This document shows positions 26,574 through 39,897 of a DNA stretch of 64,000 nt, one piece after another. The notes under the pieces were generated by a model that saw nothing but the letters and a program-made list of their open reading frames with translations, was not told the DNA's origin and searched no databases. Numbering within the stretch: the stretch's first letter is position 1; every line of letters starts with the position of its first letter. Location: the NCBI GenBank assembly GCA_002104945.1, contig MCFH01000029.1, positions 602,501 through 666,500 on the forward strand, in the 5' to 3' direction. This DNA comes from Piromyces finnis. Its lineage: Eukaryota; Neocallimastigomycota; Neocallimastigomycetes; Neocallimastigales; Neocallimastigaceae. The translations under genes were made by a program, and so were the position numbers.

Positions 26574-29152
26574 AAAGATGGTAATAATTTCCTTATCTAA
26601 AATATATATAGAAAAACAGAATGCACACCACATCACTATTATATTATAATATAATTATTCATAAAAACATAATCAAATCAAATTCTAGGCCTATAAACTA
26701 TAAAAGTATAATTAATTATCCATAAAGGAATTAAATACAGTTTTGGAAAAAGATTTCTTTTTTTTTTTATAGATTTATACTCTGTTAATTCTTTCATCAC
26801 ATTTCTAATTATTTAAAAAAAAAAAAAAAAAAAAAAAATACTCATTAAAACACATAACAAAATTTTATACATATATTCATAATATTTTTTATCATTTATA
26901 TATAAAATTCGTATATAAAGAAAAATAATAATACCATTATATTATAATATTATACTTTATATCATCATTTAACTTTTATACATATATCACATTATTATAT
27001 TATAATATTCTTTTTTTTTTTTTTATTATTATTAATATTATTATTCTATTACCCCCTCATTCTATCAGTATCGAATTCTTTTTTTTTTTTCTTTTTTAAA
27101 TAAATATATGTTAATATTATTTTTTTTTTTTTTTTTTTAATATTTTTTTACTTTCTTTAAAATTAAAAATTATAAAACATTTTCAAAATAAAGACAAAAA
27201 AAAAAAAAAAATTGGATTCTATTTATTTAGTTTAATTTCATAAATATTATAAAAGTTATTATTGTGTTTTGACTATTTCTTACACATTTGATAAAATTTA
27301 GAAAGATTTTAAAGTTAATATAACATTACGCACACGATTATACAGTTGTTTAAGAAGAAGAAAAAATATCCATTGTGAACATATGAAATTATATAATCTC
27401 TACAGACTTTGAAATGAATTAAGAAATATTTCAAATTAGTAAAAATAAATTTCCCACACTTTTTCCCGATTAAAAATAAAATGCTTTCATAATAAAAAGT
27501 TTTCATTAGGTTCTCTGATAAAGATCATTATTAAAAGTTTTATTTATTCAGTCTTTTTTGAAATAATGGATATTCCAAACGCATGAAATGAAATTAATAT
27601 AATCTTTATTTCAAACAATAAAATGAAAAAAAAAAAAAATAAAAATAAAAATAAAAATATAAGGGAAAAAAAAAAGATAGAAATAAAAATTATTTAATAC
27701 ATTTATTTGACTATTTTTTATTATATTATTTATTAAAATTTATAAATTTTTCAATAAATAATATAACATATAAAAAATTAAAAAAAGAAAAATGAAATAA
27801 TAATAACAGCAACAGTAATAATAATAACAAAATAGTAATTTTAAACACTTAATATACTTCGATACCCTATCCCAACCTTTAACATAATTTACGGATAATT
27901 TATTATTAAAAGCAGAAATTAATATGTAAAACATTCTTGCTGTTATGGATAATAATAATATAGAAAGATATTCAGTAAAATCACAAAGTTTGGAAATTTA
28001 AAAAAAAAAACTTATCCATTATTCATAAAGTCAATCTTTTTATATTCATTTTTTATTTCTACTTTTTTTTTCTTATAACTTAAAAAAAAAATCACAATTT
28101 TTTATCATCTCTAAGTAATATATTGCTTGTGATAATTATCTATAGTTTTAATCGTATTCCCTATAATGAACTTTATCATCTAAAATTCAAAGAAAATATC
28201 TGGAAAAAGATAAAACTTAAATTATCCTTATTTTACAAAATGTAATATTGTCATATATAAACGTTTATCAATTTACTTCAATATTTACAAAAGATTAAAG
28301 ATACAAGTCTTGAGAACCCAAGTGAGGTATAAGAGGTTCTTATGATATTAGAAACCGAAATATCTGCTATTCAAAATATGTTAGCAAAAAAATTAAAATA
28401 TATTGATGAAATACTGAATTTAGGTGCAGTTGTTAAAATACTCATATTAGGCCTATTTAAAAAAATAAAATTATCCTTTACTTTCTTTCATATTACTTTT
28501 AATAGAATTTGACCTTTTCACAGTTTGAAAGCTCAAATTAATTTTATTTATTTTAATATCATGTTATACTTTATAAATTTATTTATATACTTATTTATAC
28601 ATTCATTTATTTTTATATTAAATGACCTAGTTATTTATTTAATTATAATTTATTTATTCATTTAATTTCAATAAATTTTTTTATATTCACTTATAAATTA
28701 ATTGGCTCCTATATATTAATTTATTTAGTGTTTTATATTGTTTATATATATTCGAATATTTCGGATTTTTTTTTTATCTAAAATAAAATAAATAAAATAT
28801 TAATTGAATTAAAAGATTGTTCCAAAATATATTACACCATATATTATATTAAAATAAATTAAATATATTATTTTTAATATTATTTATATTAATATAATAA
28901 AAAAATTCAATATAATTTTTTTTTTTTTACTTTTTTAAAAAATAAAAAAAAAATAAAAAATAATTAAAAAAATAAAAAATAAAAAAAAATAAAGAAATAA
29001 AAAAAAGATATTAAAAAAGAAAAATAAAAAAAGACAATAAAAAAGGTAAAGGAAGCAAAAAGAAAAAAAATAATAATAAATAAATAAAATAAAAAGATTT
29101 CATTATTACTATTGCTACTGGCATAATTGCCATTATAATCATTCCTTTTATA

Positions 29153-29192
<40 letters not shown>

Positions 29193-29555
29193 GAAAAAAA
29201 AAAAGATGAAATCTTGAAATTTCATTACTCATAAAATAAATTATAAATTCAACCAAAAAATGATAATAATAAATAAACAAAAATTAAAAGTCATCACCAA
29301 CTGTTTCAAAAATATAAGAATTTTATTTATATCCTATAAAGTAGAAAGAAAAAAAAATAAAAATTGACAAAAAAAAGCTACAATAACAAATATAATTTAA
29401 AAATATAAATATTATCAAAATAATTAAAAAAAATAGGATAATAAAAAAAAAAAGTACATATATACTAAATAAATTATTTTTAATACTCTATTATATATCA
29501 TATTATATAAATATATTTTCGTTAATACTACAGTATTAGTAAATAATAAATAAAA
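26574..29555. other. Gene-free AT-rich spacer with simple repeats
   Basis: About 3 kb with poly-A/poly-T tracts, a (TAT)n run near 29152-29191, and small low-complexity frames. A 56-codon plus-strand frame starting near 28341 looks more protein-like than its surroundings but has no recognisable similarity. The right end contains the promoter of the transporter gene. Confidence 0.5.
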
Positions 29556-31071
29556 ATGAAAACAGGAGGAAGCTCAGGTATTGTTCAATATGCCGTCCCA
29601 ATTTTGGCTTATTGTTGTTCTTCAATTTGTATGACTGTTGTAAACAAGGTCGTATTGAGTGCTTACAAATTTAAAATGAACTTTATGTTATTAATGTTCC
29701 AAGTAAGTTTCATATTATATCTATAATAAAATAGAAATTACAAAAAGAAAAAAAGGGGGAAAAGGAGAATAAAAATAAAAAAATATTAAAAAAATATATA
29801 AAACATTAGGATTAAAATTTTTAAGATTTTAATAAAGCCAAAAATTATTCTTAATAATTCAAATATTAATTTTTCATATACATTTATATTATTAAAATAG
29901 TCTTTAATTCCAGTTTTATTATTAGAAATCTTCACAAAATTAAGACTTATTCCAAAGCATAGATCTTTTAAATGGGAAGAGGGTATTAAATGTAAGTAGA
30001 AAAGTAAAAATGACATTTAATGTTTTGAGAATATAAAAAATACGTATAATAATATAATGTTAATCTAATTTTTAAATTTTAAAAAAACATGCTATTTCTT
30101 ATTATATTCAAAATCTTAATTTCTAAATTAAAAAGGGTTCCCAATTTCTTGTGGTTTAGTTGTTATGATTTATACTGGTAGTAAAGCTGTTCAATACCTT
30201 CCAATCCCACTTTACACTATCTTTAAAAATATTACTATTATTTTGATTGCTTATGGTGAACGTTTATGGTTTGGTGGTTCTCGTGTTAGCAAGCCAATGT
30301 TCATTAGTTTTATGTTAATGATTTTATCATCAGTTGTTGGTGGATGGGCTGATATTCGTGCTAGTAGTTTAGTTAAAGATAAAGAAGTTGGTGTAATTCG
30401 TTCTTACTTCTGGATGTTCTTAAACTGTTTCTGTTGTGCAGCCTACACTCTTTTCCTTCGTTCACAATTAAAAAAATTTAATTTCAAGGATTTCGATACC
30501 GTATTCTACAATAATCTTATTAGTGTTCCAATTTTAATTTTATGTAGTCTTGTTGCTGAATCAGGATACATATCTGAATACAAAGCATACTACTTCCCAG
30601 AAGATCCAACTCTATATGAAACTAGACATAGTGAATTCGTTGGTCTCTGTACTGGTATTCTCATTAGTAGTATTGCTTCCTTTGCCATCAGTTATTGTAG
30701 TTCATGGTGTGTTCGTGTTACTTCATCCACTACTTACAGTATGGTTGGTGCATTAAATAAGTTACCAATTTCAGTTGCTGGTATGATCTTCTTTGATGAT
30801 CCAGTTACTTTCGGTGGTATTTGTGGTGTCGCTATTGGTAAGTTTTATAAATATACTATTAATAATAATACTAAATACAAAAACAATAAAAAAAAAATAG
30901 TTATTAATAAAAAAATTATTTCTTTTTTTTAATATAGCATTCGCTAGTGGTATATTGTTCAGTTATGCCAAGACTCACTTAAACAATGAACCAAAGAACA
31001 TATTACCATTAACAACAATTAAGGATGATAAAGAATATAAAGCAGTAGATAGAAATGAAAAAGCAATCTAG
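29556..31071 (+). CDS. VRG4: GDP-mannose transporter (Golgi)
   Basis: Four exons, 29556-29702, 29901-29991, 30136-30837 and 30938-31071, encode 357 residues with phases checked. The protein is hydrophobic along its length, as expected for a drug/metabolite-transporter-fold antiporter with about ten membrane helices. Diagnostic stretches are WFPISC and MIYTGSKAVQYLPIPLYTIF in exon 3, YFWMF, FKDFDTVFYNN, and SYCSSWCVRVTSSTTYSMVG followed at about 30747-30767 by GALNKLP, the GDP-mannose-binding motif of yeast Vrg4. It carries GDP-mannose into the Golgi lumen in exchange for GMP, feeding glycosylation of secreted and wall proteins. That matters in a fungus secreting heavily glycosylated hydrolases. 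The hydrophilic tail (AKTHLNNEPK onward, ending KAI) is ordinary for the family. Confidence 0.94.
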
Positions 31072-31663
31072 ATAATTATTATCATTTTTAATATTTTTCA
31101 TAATTTTTCAATTCAAATTTTTCTTCCAGTTTTTTCCATGTTATTTTTTATTATTTTTCTTATTTTATAATTTATACTTTAATTAATTATTATACAATCT
31201 ATAGAGGAAAAGGATGGAAGGGAAAAAAAGAAATGAAAAAAGAAAAGAATCATTAAAAATAATAATATTTTATAAAAAAAAAAAAAAAAGCATACAATAA
31301 TAATAGGATTAATAACAAAAAACATTATTTCAAGCACTCTATGGCTAATTAAAATCATAATCTAAAGGGATTTTTATTTTTTTTTTACATATATATATAC
31401 AAACATAAATATCAAAAAAAATATATACATTCTTAAAATATATGTATATTAGAAATAGAAAAAAAAATAAAGTGTTTTTATATATGAATAGATTCAACAT
31501 TAATTTAAATTAAATAATATAAAATACTATTTAGAACATACCAAAAATCAATAATATAATAATAGAGTTTACCAATGTTATATTCACCTGTTTACCGAAT
31601 ATATAATTATATTATTGTATTTTTTTTTTTTTTTTTTTAATTATAATGTTTTATTTAATAATG

Positions 31664-31709
<46 letters not shown>

Positions 31710-32445
31710 ATGAAAAGAATGAAAAGAAAGTAAAGAAAGTTTTATATTATTTTACTTTTAAGATTAATCTATTATACACTAAAATAAAAAGAATGAAAAT
31801 AAAAATAAAAAAAAATTAAATATATATATTTTTTTTTTATCATTTAAATATTTTAAATGTATTGACTTACCATAATACTATAGATAATGATAAAAAAAAA
31901 TAAAAGAGTAATGTTTTATTCTATTTTTTTTTTATTATTATTGTTGTTGTTGTTAAAATGTTTTATAAAACAACATATATAAATGATAGTTAAGGATTAA
32001 TATATAAATTATTTAACATTATAGTATTCTATTTTCTATTTTATTTAAACTTTTTTAATAAATTGTGTTTAAATCTAAGAAAAGGTCTATAAAATTTATA
32101 TAAAAAATAATGTATAATATCAACTGCTTCATCTATTCTTGAAATTATAATCATTATTATTTCATCCTTTCGTTTTAATACCATACATTATAATTTTATT
32201 TAATAAGAAAAGTGCTTGCTTTTTTTTTTTCTACCATAAATAAAAATAAATTTTGTAGTATGGTGGTAAACTATATATAATAATTTTTATATGTAAAAAA
32301 AATTTTATAACATAAAAATTTTTTATTCCATAATAAAATTTAATATTAAAATTTTATATATATATAAAAGTTATAAGAATACTTTTTTTTTTTTTTTTTC
32401 TTTACTATAACTTTTAAAATATTTAGTAATAAATAGATAGATCAT
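31072..32445. other. Spacer with long poly-A tract
   Basis: 3' UTR of the transporter gene and promoter of the Dr1 gene. Contains a poly-A tract of about 38 at 31670-31707 and TTG repeats near 31940. No gene seen. Confidence 0.5.
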
Positions 32446-32742
32446 ATGGATTTAGCTGACGAAGAATTATCACTCCCAAAAGGTAAAAAAAAAAAAAATA
32501 AAAAAAGAACTATATACATAAAAAATATATATATTAATATAAACAATTAATAGTATTAAAAATAAAAAATATCAATTAAAAATAATAAAATCAAAATAAT
32601 AAAATCAATTAAAAAAATAATTCATTGTAATCATTAAAAGAAATTATATAAAAAAAAATAAATAAAAAAGAGTTTTAAAGCATGAATGATATTTTAATAG
32701 TATAATTATAAACGTAAAAAATCTTTTTTTTTCTATTACTAC

Positions 32743-32790
<48 letters not shown>

Positions 32791-34319
32791 AGAATATTTA
32801 GGGTTTTAATTAAAATATTACATCTTAAAAAGTTAATCAATAATACACCACCACACTCAAAAAGAAAGAATTAGTTTTTTTTTTTTTTTACTAATTAATA
32901 ATTGATTTCTTAAAATTAAAACCTAAATTAAAAAAAGAAAAAATATTCCTTGTTTTTATTTTCCATTAAACTTTTATCTTTAAATTATAGTATAATATTT
33001 CTTACTAATAATAATTCTTTTTTCATATATTAAACTTAAATATACATAAATACATATAAATAAATAAAGCTACCATTACAAAGCTTGTCAATGAAATGAT
33101 GCCTGAGGACATTACTTGTCCAAAGGAAACACGTGATTTACTTTCAGAATGTTGTGTTGGTAAGATTTTTATTTAAAGCATTATTATTCATCAACAAATT
33201 AGCTTCAAGCCATAAAATTTTTAATAAATATGTTTTCATGAAAAAAATACTTATTCTAACTATTTAATTATTATATAAATAAATATATGTCTTATATATA
33301 TAATATTCATATTAAATAATTCTCTTATTCAATAATTCAATAAATCAATTACCATGCTTAATGGATTAAAATTAATTATAATTATTTATCATCCTTAATT
33401 TATAAAAATATTTTAATCAAATATTTAATATTTTTTGTATTTAAAATTTTATATTTTTAACGCAATAGAATTCATTCATTTAATTGCATCAGAAGCCAAT
33501 GAAATATGTGAAAAAGATACCAAAAAAACAATTGCAGGAGAACATGTTGTATCCGCATTAGAAGTAAATATGGAAATATATATAAAATATAAATAAATCA
33601 CAATCGCTTTTACTGAATTATCAATGAAAAGGAATACATAATATAAAATGGATAAAAAATAATTCTTATAGCATTTCCCAATTTAATATTAATCTATTAT
33701 TTTATTTTATTTTTTTTATCTCTATTTTTTTTTTTTTTCTGTTTCTTTGTTTTTTACTTATTAGTCCTTAGGTTTCGAAGATTATGTATCTGAAATAAAA
33801 GAAGTATTAAATGAATACCAAAAACAACAAAAGGTTAGAAATGATTAAATTAAGAATTTCATTTGAAATCTCATCGATTATAAATTAATATTCCTCTTTA
33901 TTTCTTTATTATTCACGTTTATATTATAATTTTTATTATATTTTATATAATATAACCATAACATTTAAATAAAAAAAAAACATTTAATATAAATGATACT
34001 TGAAATTAATACAATAATATTTATCATCTATTAAAAAAAAAAGGATCGTGAAAAGCGTTCTTCAAGACTTGAACATTCTGCTTTATCACAAGAAGAATTA
34101 CTTCAATATCAAGAAGAACTCTTTAGAAATTCTAGAATGAGAATGGCTCAAGGCGTAGAAGAGACTTCTCTTGCTGCTGCACAAAATCAATCCCAACAAA
34201 CCTCAGATGGTATACAGCAACAAAATCAACAATCATCACAGACACCACAATCTTCTTCAGCAATGGATACAGAAACCACAGTAATGGCAGAAGGAAATGC
34301 AGGTCTATCTAACCTATGA
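32446..34319 (+). CDS. DR1: Negative cofactor 2 subunit beta (Dr1)
   Basis: Five exons, 32446-32482, 33070-33159, 33469-33563, 33765-33833 and 34044-34319, encode 188 residues. The histone fold spans roughly residues 8-90: ATITKLVNEMMPEDI, then EFIHLIASEANEICEKD, then KKTIAGEHVVSALESLGFEDY, all closely matching Dr1. The following RSSRLE and SQEELLQYQEELFRNSRMRMAQ also match the Dr1 extension. A Gln/Ser/Thr-rich tail ends the protein. Dr1 pairs with DRAP1 (NC2-alpha) to bind TBP on DNA and block TFIIA/TFIIB entry. The first intron is long (about 590 bp) and contains a poly-A tract of about 40, unusual next to the short introns elsewhere in the gene. Confidence 0.94.
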
Positions 34320-34416
34320 AATTAAAAGGAAAATAATATAAATTGGAAAAAAAATGAATCAATATTAACATCATCGCTTAATAATCATAACCATTTATTT
34401 ATTTTTTTTTTATAAC

Positions 34417-34449
<33 letters not shown>

Positions 34450-34986
34450 CAAAATCATCAGCATTATCATCATCATAGTTTCTCCTTTTTCTTCAATCAC
34501 TATATATATATATATATAACATTTTTTTATCCTATTTAAAATAAAGAGAAAGGGAAATGGAATAAATACTAAAATTATCTAATTTTATTGTTTTTTAAAC
34601 CATCTAATAGAGATAATATAACGGTAATAATGGTGATGATGCTATACAATTGTTGAAAAAAAAATAGTTATATCAAGTTTATAACTTTTTTTTTTTTCTA
34701 TTATTATTATAATTATTTTATGAAATATATAATCAATATCTTTGGTTAATTTAATTTATATAAGATTATATATATATAATATAATGTTTTATTATTCCAC
34801 CACCCAATATTTATTCATAATTTTCTTATATATATTTATTTAAATATAGATATACAATTTACAAAAAGAAATGTTAAAAAAAAAAAAGAAAAAAAGAAAA
34901 AGACTTTATATTTATTGAAAATATAAAATAACTTTATTTTTCTTCATTTTTTTTGTTTTTTTTTTTTTTTTAACTATATATAATTA

Positions 34987-35019
<33 letters not shown>

Positions 35020-35223
35020 AAAAATTAAAAAAAAACTATAGTTTATATCAAATTTTATATATACAAGTTATACTTTATTATTTATTTATTTATTATAATT
35101 ATTTATTTTATTCTTTAATAACTTTTTTTTTTTTTTTAATCTTATCCTCTAGTTTTCACATTTGTGTGTGTGTATGCGTATAAATAATGTCTATCTTTTT
35201 TATTTATATATAAATATATTCAA
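34320..35223. other. Convergent 3' flanks of DR1 and PMS2
   Basis: A/T-rich DNA with a (TTA)n run near 34419-34446 and a poly-A tract near 34988-35017. It contains only the 3' UTRs of the two converging genes. Confidence 0.5.
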
Positions 35224-38200
35224 TTATGATTGTAAATCAATAGAGGCTAAGTGTCTCATGGTTGGTCTACCATGTGGACAATTCCATGGTTGATCCATTT
35301 CACTCATATGATTAAGAATCTATTTAAATTTTATATATATGAAATATTAGAGTATGATTTTAAATGTTTAAAAATAGGTTGGTATAATTAATTGGGGTAA
35401 TTCACTTACAGTTTTCATTTTCTTATGAGTTAATGCCATACCAACCATCACTGATTTTCTACATGCTATAAAAATCAAATATAAAATATATAAAAAAAAA
35501 AAAAAAGTAATAATAATTTGTAAATAAATTATATATATATATAATTTTTTTTTTTTTTTTTTTTTTTTTTGTATGTTTTCAATCATATTACCTCTGGAAG
35601 CATACATTGCTTCTAACTTTGAACATTTAATAATGGTATTAGGTGGTTCATCTACTAATCTTGGAATTAATTCTTCCAAATCTTTTTTTTAAAAATAAAA
35701 AAAATAAAAAAAAAAAAAATGTTTGTTATTCAAACTATATATAAATATATTATGGTTTTATTTTATGAAAATGTCTATTACCTTTAATGCCAAATTCAAC
35801 ATTTTTACTATACGGTTGTGTAAGAAGAGAAATGCGTTGAGTTGGTGGTTGTTCCATATCTACTTTTAATTCAAAACCATTAGCTTTAAAGGTATCTAAA
35901 TGTTCCATAACAATATGTTCATCCTTGGCAGTTAATTCGAGAGGACGTGGCTTTAAAAGCCGTTGATTTTGAATATTGGTTGTTTTTTTTAAACTTTCAA
36001 AATTATATTTTTCATCACTTTGCATTAAATTGTAGAAATTATTTAAAAAAAATAATCATCATCAAAGTATACGAGCGTATATTTAAACAAAATTAATAAA
36101 AATATGTAAAAAAAAAAAAAAAAAAAAAAGAACCTTTATTAATTTATTTTTATTATTATTATTATTATTATTATTTGTTGTTGTTGTTGTTGTTGTTGTT
36201 GTTATTAGTATCGTTGTTATCTACCTGGCATGTTGATCTACAATAAAAAGTTCTTGAGTTTCTGCCGTTCGTAGTCGAGCAATAATAAAACCTAAATTAA
36301 ATTGACCCAATACATCCATATTCTTAAAATCTTCTTTAGAAATGATATGAGCTAAACGTGCTGTCGATGTTAATTCATCCTCTTTGGCAATATTAGTACG
36401 TGTAATAGTCATACTATTATTTTCTAGGGATCCAGAGGATTTCTCCATTAATTTTTTTAATTTTTTTTGTATCTTAATCTTATTGTGTTTTCGTACATAA
36501 TCTAAATGAACAGAATAATCTATATCTGGATGGATGGTACCACGATACTGAACTTTTGTTTTTGTCTTTGAAGAAAAAATAGAATGAGGTGAATCAGCGG
36601 GTGAATAATCTGTATAACTCTCTTTTTCTTTCTTACCCTTAATAGAAAGAATTTTTTCTAATAAAAAAAATTTAATTAATATAATGAAAAGAATTAAAAT
36701 AGATAATACTTTACTTGCTTTTTACATACTGCTATAATAGGGATAAAAATCCTATTATTCTATTACTATTGATAACTAACCTATTCCATTTTCTAATTTT
36801 CTGATTTTTTGTGGAGTTGAAATATTATTCTCTTCTTCCATAATAGATTCATTTTCTATCATTGGTATATCTTCTTTGGAGTTTTTATTCATTTAGCATG
36901 ATAAATATACCAATTATTAAAAATATGAATTAAAAATAATATTAAATAATTAATAACTATATCAAATAATAATAATGATGATGATGATGATGATATATAA
37001 TATTATCAATAAAAATAACAACTATTATTTTTTCTAAGTAATAAGTATAAAAGAATAAAATGTTGAAATTATTTATTAAAATAAAATAAAATAAAAAAAA
37101 AAAAAAAAGTATTTAAAATATAAAATAATAAAAATGATAATCATTTATTACCATCCAAATCTGAAGATTTTTTATCAACTTTCTTAAAAATAGAATCAAT
37201 AGTTTGGTTATTTTCTTTTGATATCTTTGGTGATAATAATAAAACTTTTTTATCTACAGGCTCTAAATCTTCGGCATGACTAAAGGAACTCTTTAGTTGG
37301 GAAAGAGAACGCAGAGAGGCGGAAAGGTTATTACTATTTATTTTTGATGTCTGATAATTAATACCAGAAGTAGCAACAATGTTACGATAAGGTTCACAAA
37401 ATTTTATTAATTCCTCTCGAAGTTGAGTTACTAACTCTTCCTCATTATGAATTAAAATGGTACGTTTATTAGGAGTGACATTGATATCATACTCATCTAA
37501 ATAAAGAGAAGAAAATACAGCACAATGCATTAAAATACAATTAAAAAATTATGATGGTGATAATAATAACATAAATATTATACTAATATTTAAAATATTT
37601 ATTTATCGTTTAAATTATTCTACCTGACTTAACTTCAATATTGACAACAACAATTGGATACTGATGCATATTAAACATTCGATAAACTTCATTAATACAT
37701 TTTGATATCTATTTCATTATTAATGAATAATTTGTACAAATCATTTAATATAAATGAAATGTTATATATATAAAGCAAAGTAATTATAAATATATATAAT
37801 TTAAAGCATTAATCCGTGTCCTTATAGTTTACCTTTTGTAAATCACATGGTCTTTGATTAATAAAATAATACTGTCGGTCATTACTATTTCTCCCACATG
37901 AATTCGTTGGCTGAGATATAAAACCTTTTATAGTTATTCTTAAAAAAAAATAGATTTATGAGATATGCTACTTAAAGTACTCGTATAAAACTAATAATTT
38001 TATAGTTAATAGGATCCTTGTTATAAATAATTAAGATAGATACCCAGAATTTATATTAAATGAAAAATCTATTTCAGTGAGAAGTTTTGTAACTTTACTT
38101 CCAAAAATATTTGAAATATTATCCTTCATTAATTTATTACATTGAGTAGAAAAGCAAATATCACGAGAACTATAAGTATATAGTATATATATTAAAAATA

Positions 38201-38791
38201 TATAAAAAAAAAAAGGTAGCTTAATAAATATTAATTATTTGCAATAAAAAACCTATCTATAACAAACCATATTCTATATGTTGAACTTACCCTTTTGGTG
38301 GTTTATTACTACAAACAATTTTAACATCTGTACATACAAGAGCATACCCTTGAAGAATACTTAAACATTTTGCATATTCACGTCTTATATTTTTTTTAAA
38401 AGTTTTCTGACGCACAGGAAAAAGTTCAAAAAAGTTTTTCATATAGATAGTAGTACCTTGTTTTCTCGCTACTGATTCTTTTTTAACTAAATTTCCTTGA
38501 TAGTCATATTCTAATTTAACACCCATAGGTTCCTGTTCTTTTGTACATGAAATAATAACAAGGTTTGAAGAGGCACATATAGAACTCAGTGCTTCCCCTT
38601 TATTTATTAAATATAGCATACATAAAATTTTTGAAAAATTAGTTTTTAAATTATAAATTATTGTCTTTTACATTTTAAAAAAAAATTCTATTATTCTTTT
38701 AATTTGTCCATATCAAAAATACATATATAGTATTGGTTTATTATTCAAACTTTTAATCACATTTATACAAAAAATATAATTAGTATATACA

Positions 38792-38857
<66 letters not shown>

Positions 38858-39424
38858 CTGAATTTTCTGAATTAGGATTTCAAATTTCAGAATTTAAAAA
38901 AATTTAAAATTTAAAAAGAAATACAAATGAAATAATAATTCTATTCATGTTTTTTCCATTTTTCTATAAAAGCAACTTTTATAATGAACTATTTTTAAAA
39001 TAGCTGGTTACATAAACAAATTTTAATGTAAAACAACTTGATTCAATTTATTGAATATAAAATTTTGTCCTCTAAAATTATTACTTTATTTAAAATATTA
39101 TATATATATATTGATACCTCTAAAACCATAAGTTGATAGTTGCTCAAGTTGGTTAAATTCCTGTAACTTTGAGGTGTAATGAGGTAACGCAATACTTTCA
39201 TAATCATCTGGATTTATACCTATTCCATTATCAATAATAGTAATACTATCTAAACCATAATTGTTAAATTGAATTTCAATGGATGTTGCCTTAGCATCTA
39301 AACTATTTTCTATAACTTCTTTAACAGCTGTTGAAAGATCTAAAATTACTTGACCTGAACAAATTTGATTGATAGTATCTTTATCTAAAGATTTTATTTT
39401 TGAGGTCTTTCCTTGATAAGTCAT
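35224..39424 (-). CDS. PMS2: DNA mismatch repair endonuclease PMS2 (yeast Pms1 type)
   Basis: About 12 exons on the minus strand, from ATG 39424 to a stop at 35224-35226. Exon 1 (39424 to about 39114) has the GHKL ATPase motifs [23 protein letters not shown] and STYGFRG. The second exon (about 38613-38290) gives [20 protein letters not shown]. Later exons give [18 protein letters not shown]-like [13 protein letters not shown], a poorly conserved linker, and the C-terminal endonuclease domain: [15 protein letters not shown] joined across an intron (36230/36026) to a Ser and DEKYNFE, completing the DQHAx2Ex4E metal motif. ACRKSVMVG and [11 protein letters not shown] supply the remaining zinc/metal ligands. 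It forms MutL-alpha with MLH1 and nicks the new strand during mismatch repair. All catalytic motifs look intact. Exon edges are approximate. Confidence 0.93.
38826..38857. repeat. Poly-T tract next to (TTA)n inside a PMS2 intron
   Basis: About 32 T residues follow a (TTA)n run at 38790-38825, inside the first intron of the minus-strand PMS2 gene. This is typical of the introns in this window. Confidence 0.8.
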
Positions 39425-39808
39425 ATTATATATATTATTTATAATAAATTCTGATATTAAATAATATTTAAATGATATTCATTAACATGGATAGAATAAC
39501 TATAATTGGTATATTAAAATAAATAAATATATATGTATATATATTTAATTAAATACAGAATAAGAAAAAAAAAGATAATAAAAATAATTCTTTAATTTTA
39601 AATTTACTGAAATTTTTAAATTATTACACCAACATGTAACATGTATAGGTATAATAATAATAATACTAGTATTATTATAAGGTATATAAAATTTTTATTT
39701 CTATATTTTATAAAATTAATTTATTATAATTTCTTGTTAATTTTTTATAATTTTTCTACTTTTGAAATATAATATATAATTTTTCATTATTATAAATTTT
39801 ATTATTAT

Positions 39809-39810
<2 letters not shown>

Positions 39811-39897
<87 letters not shown>
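39811..39897. repeat. (TTTA)n microsatellite, about 21 units
   Basis: Uninterrupted ATTT tetranucleotide run, same unit as the longer array at 2332-2514. Confidence 0.95.

Noticed and set aside
28341-28511. 56-codon plus-strand frame in a spacer
   Set aside because: Slightly protein-like helical composition, but no start context, splice partner or similarity.
36150-36205. TTA and TTG trinucleotide runs that might be coding poly-Asn/poly-Gln
   Set aside because: They lie in a PMS2 intron between exons whose joined motif DQHA-DEKYNFE is complete without them.
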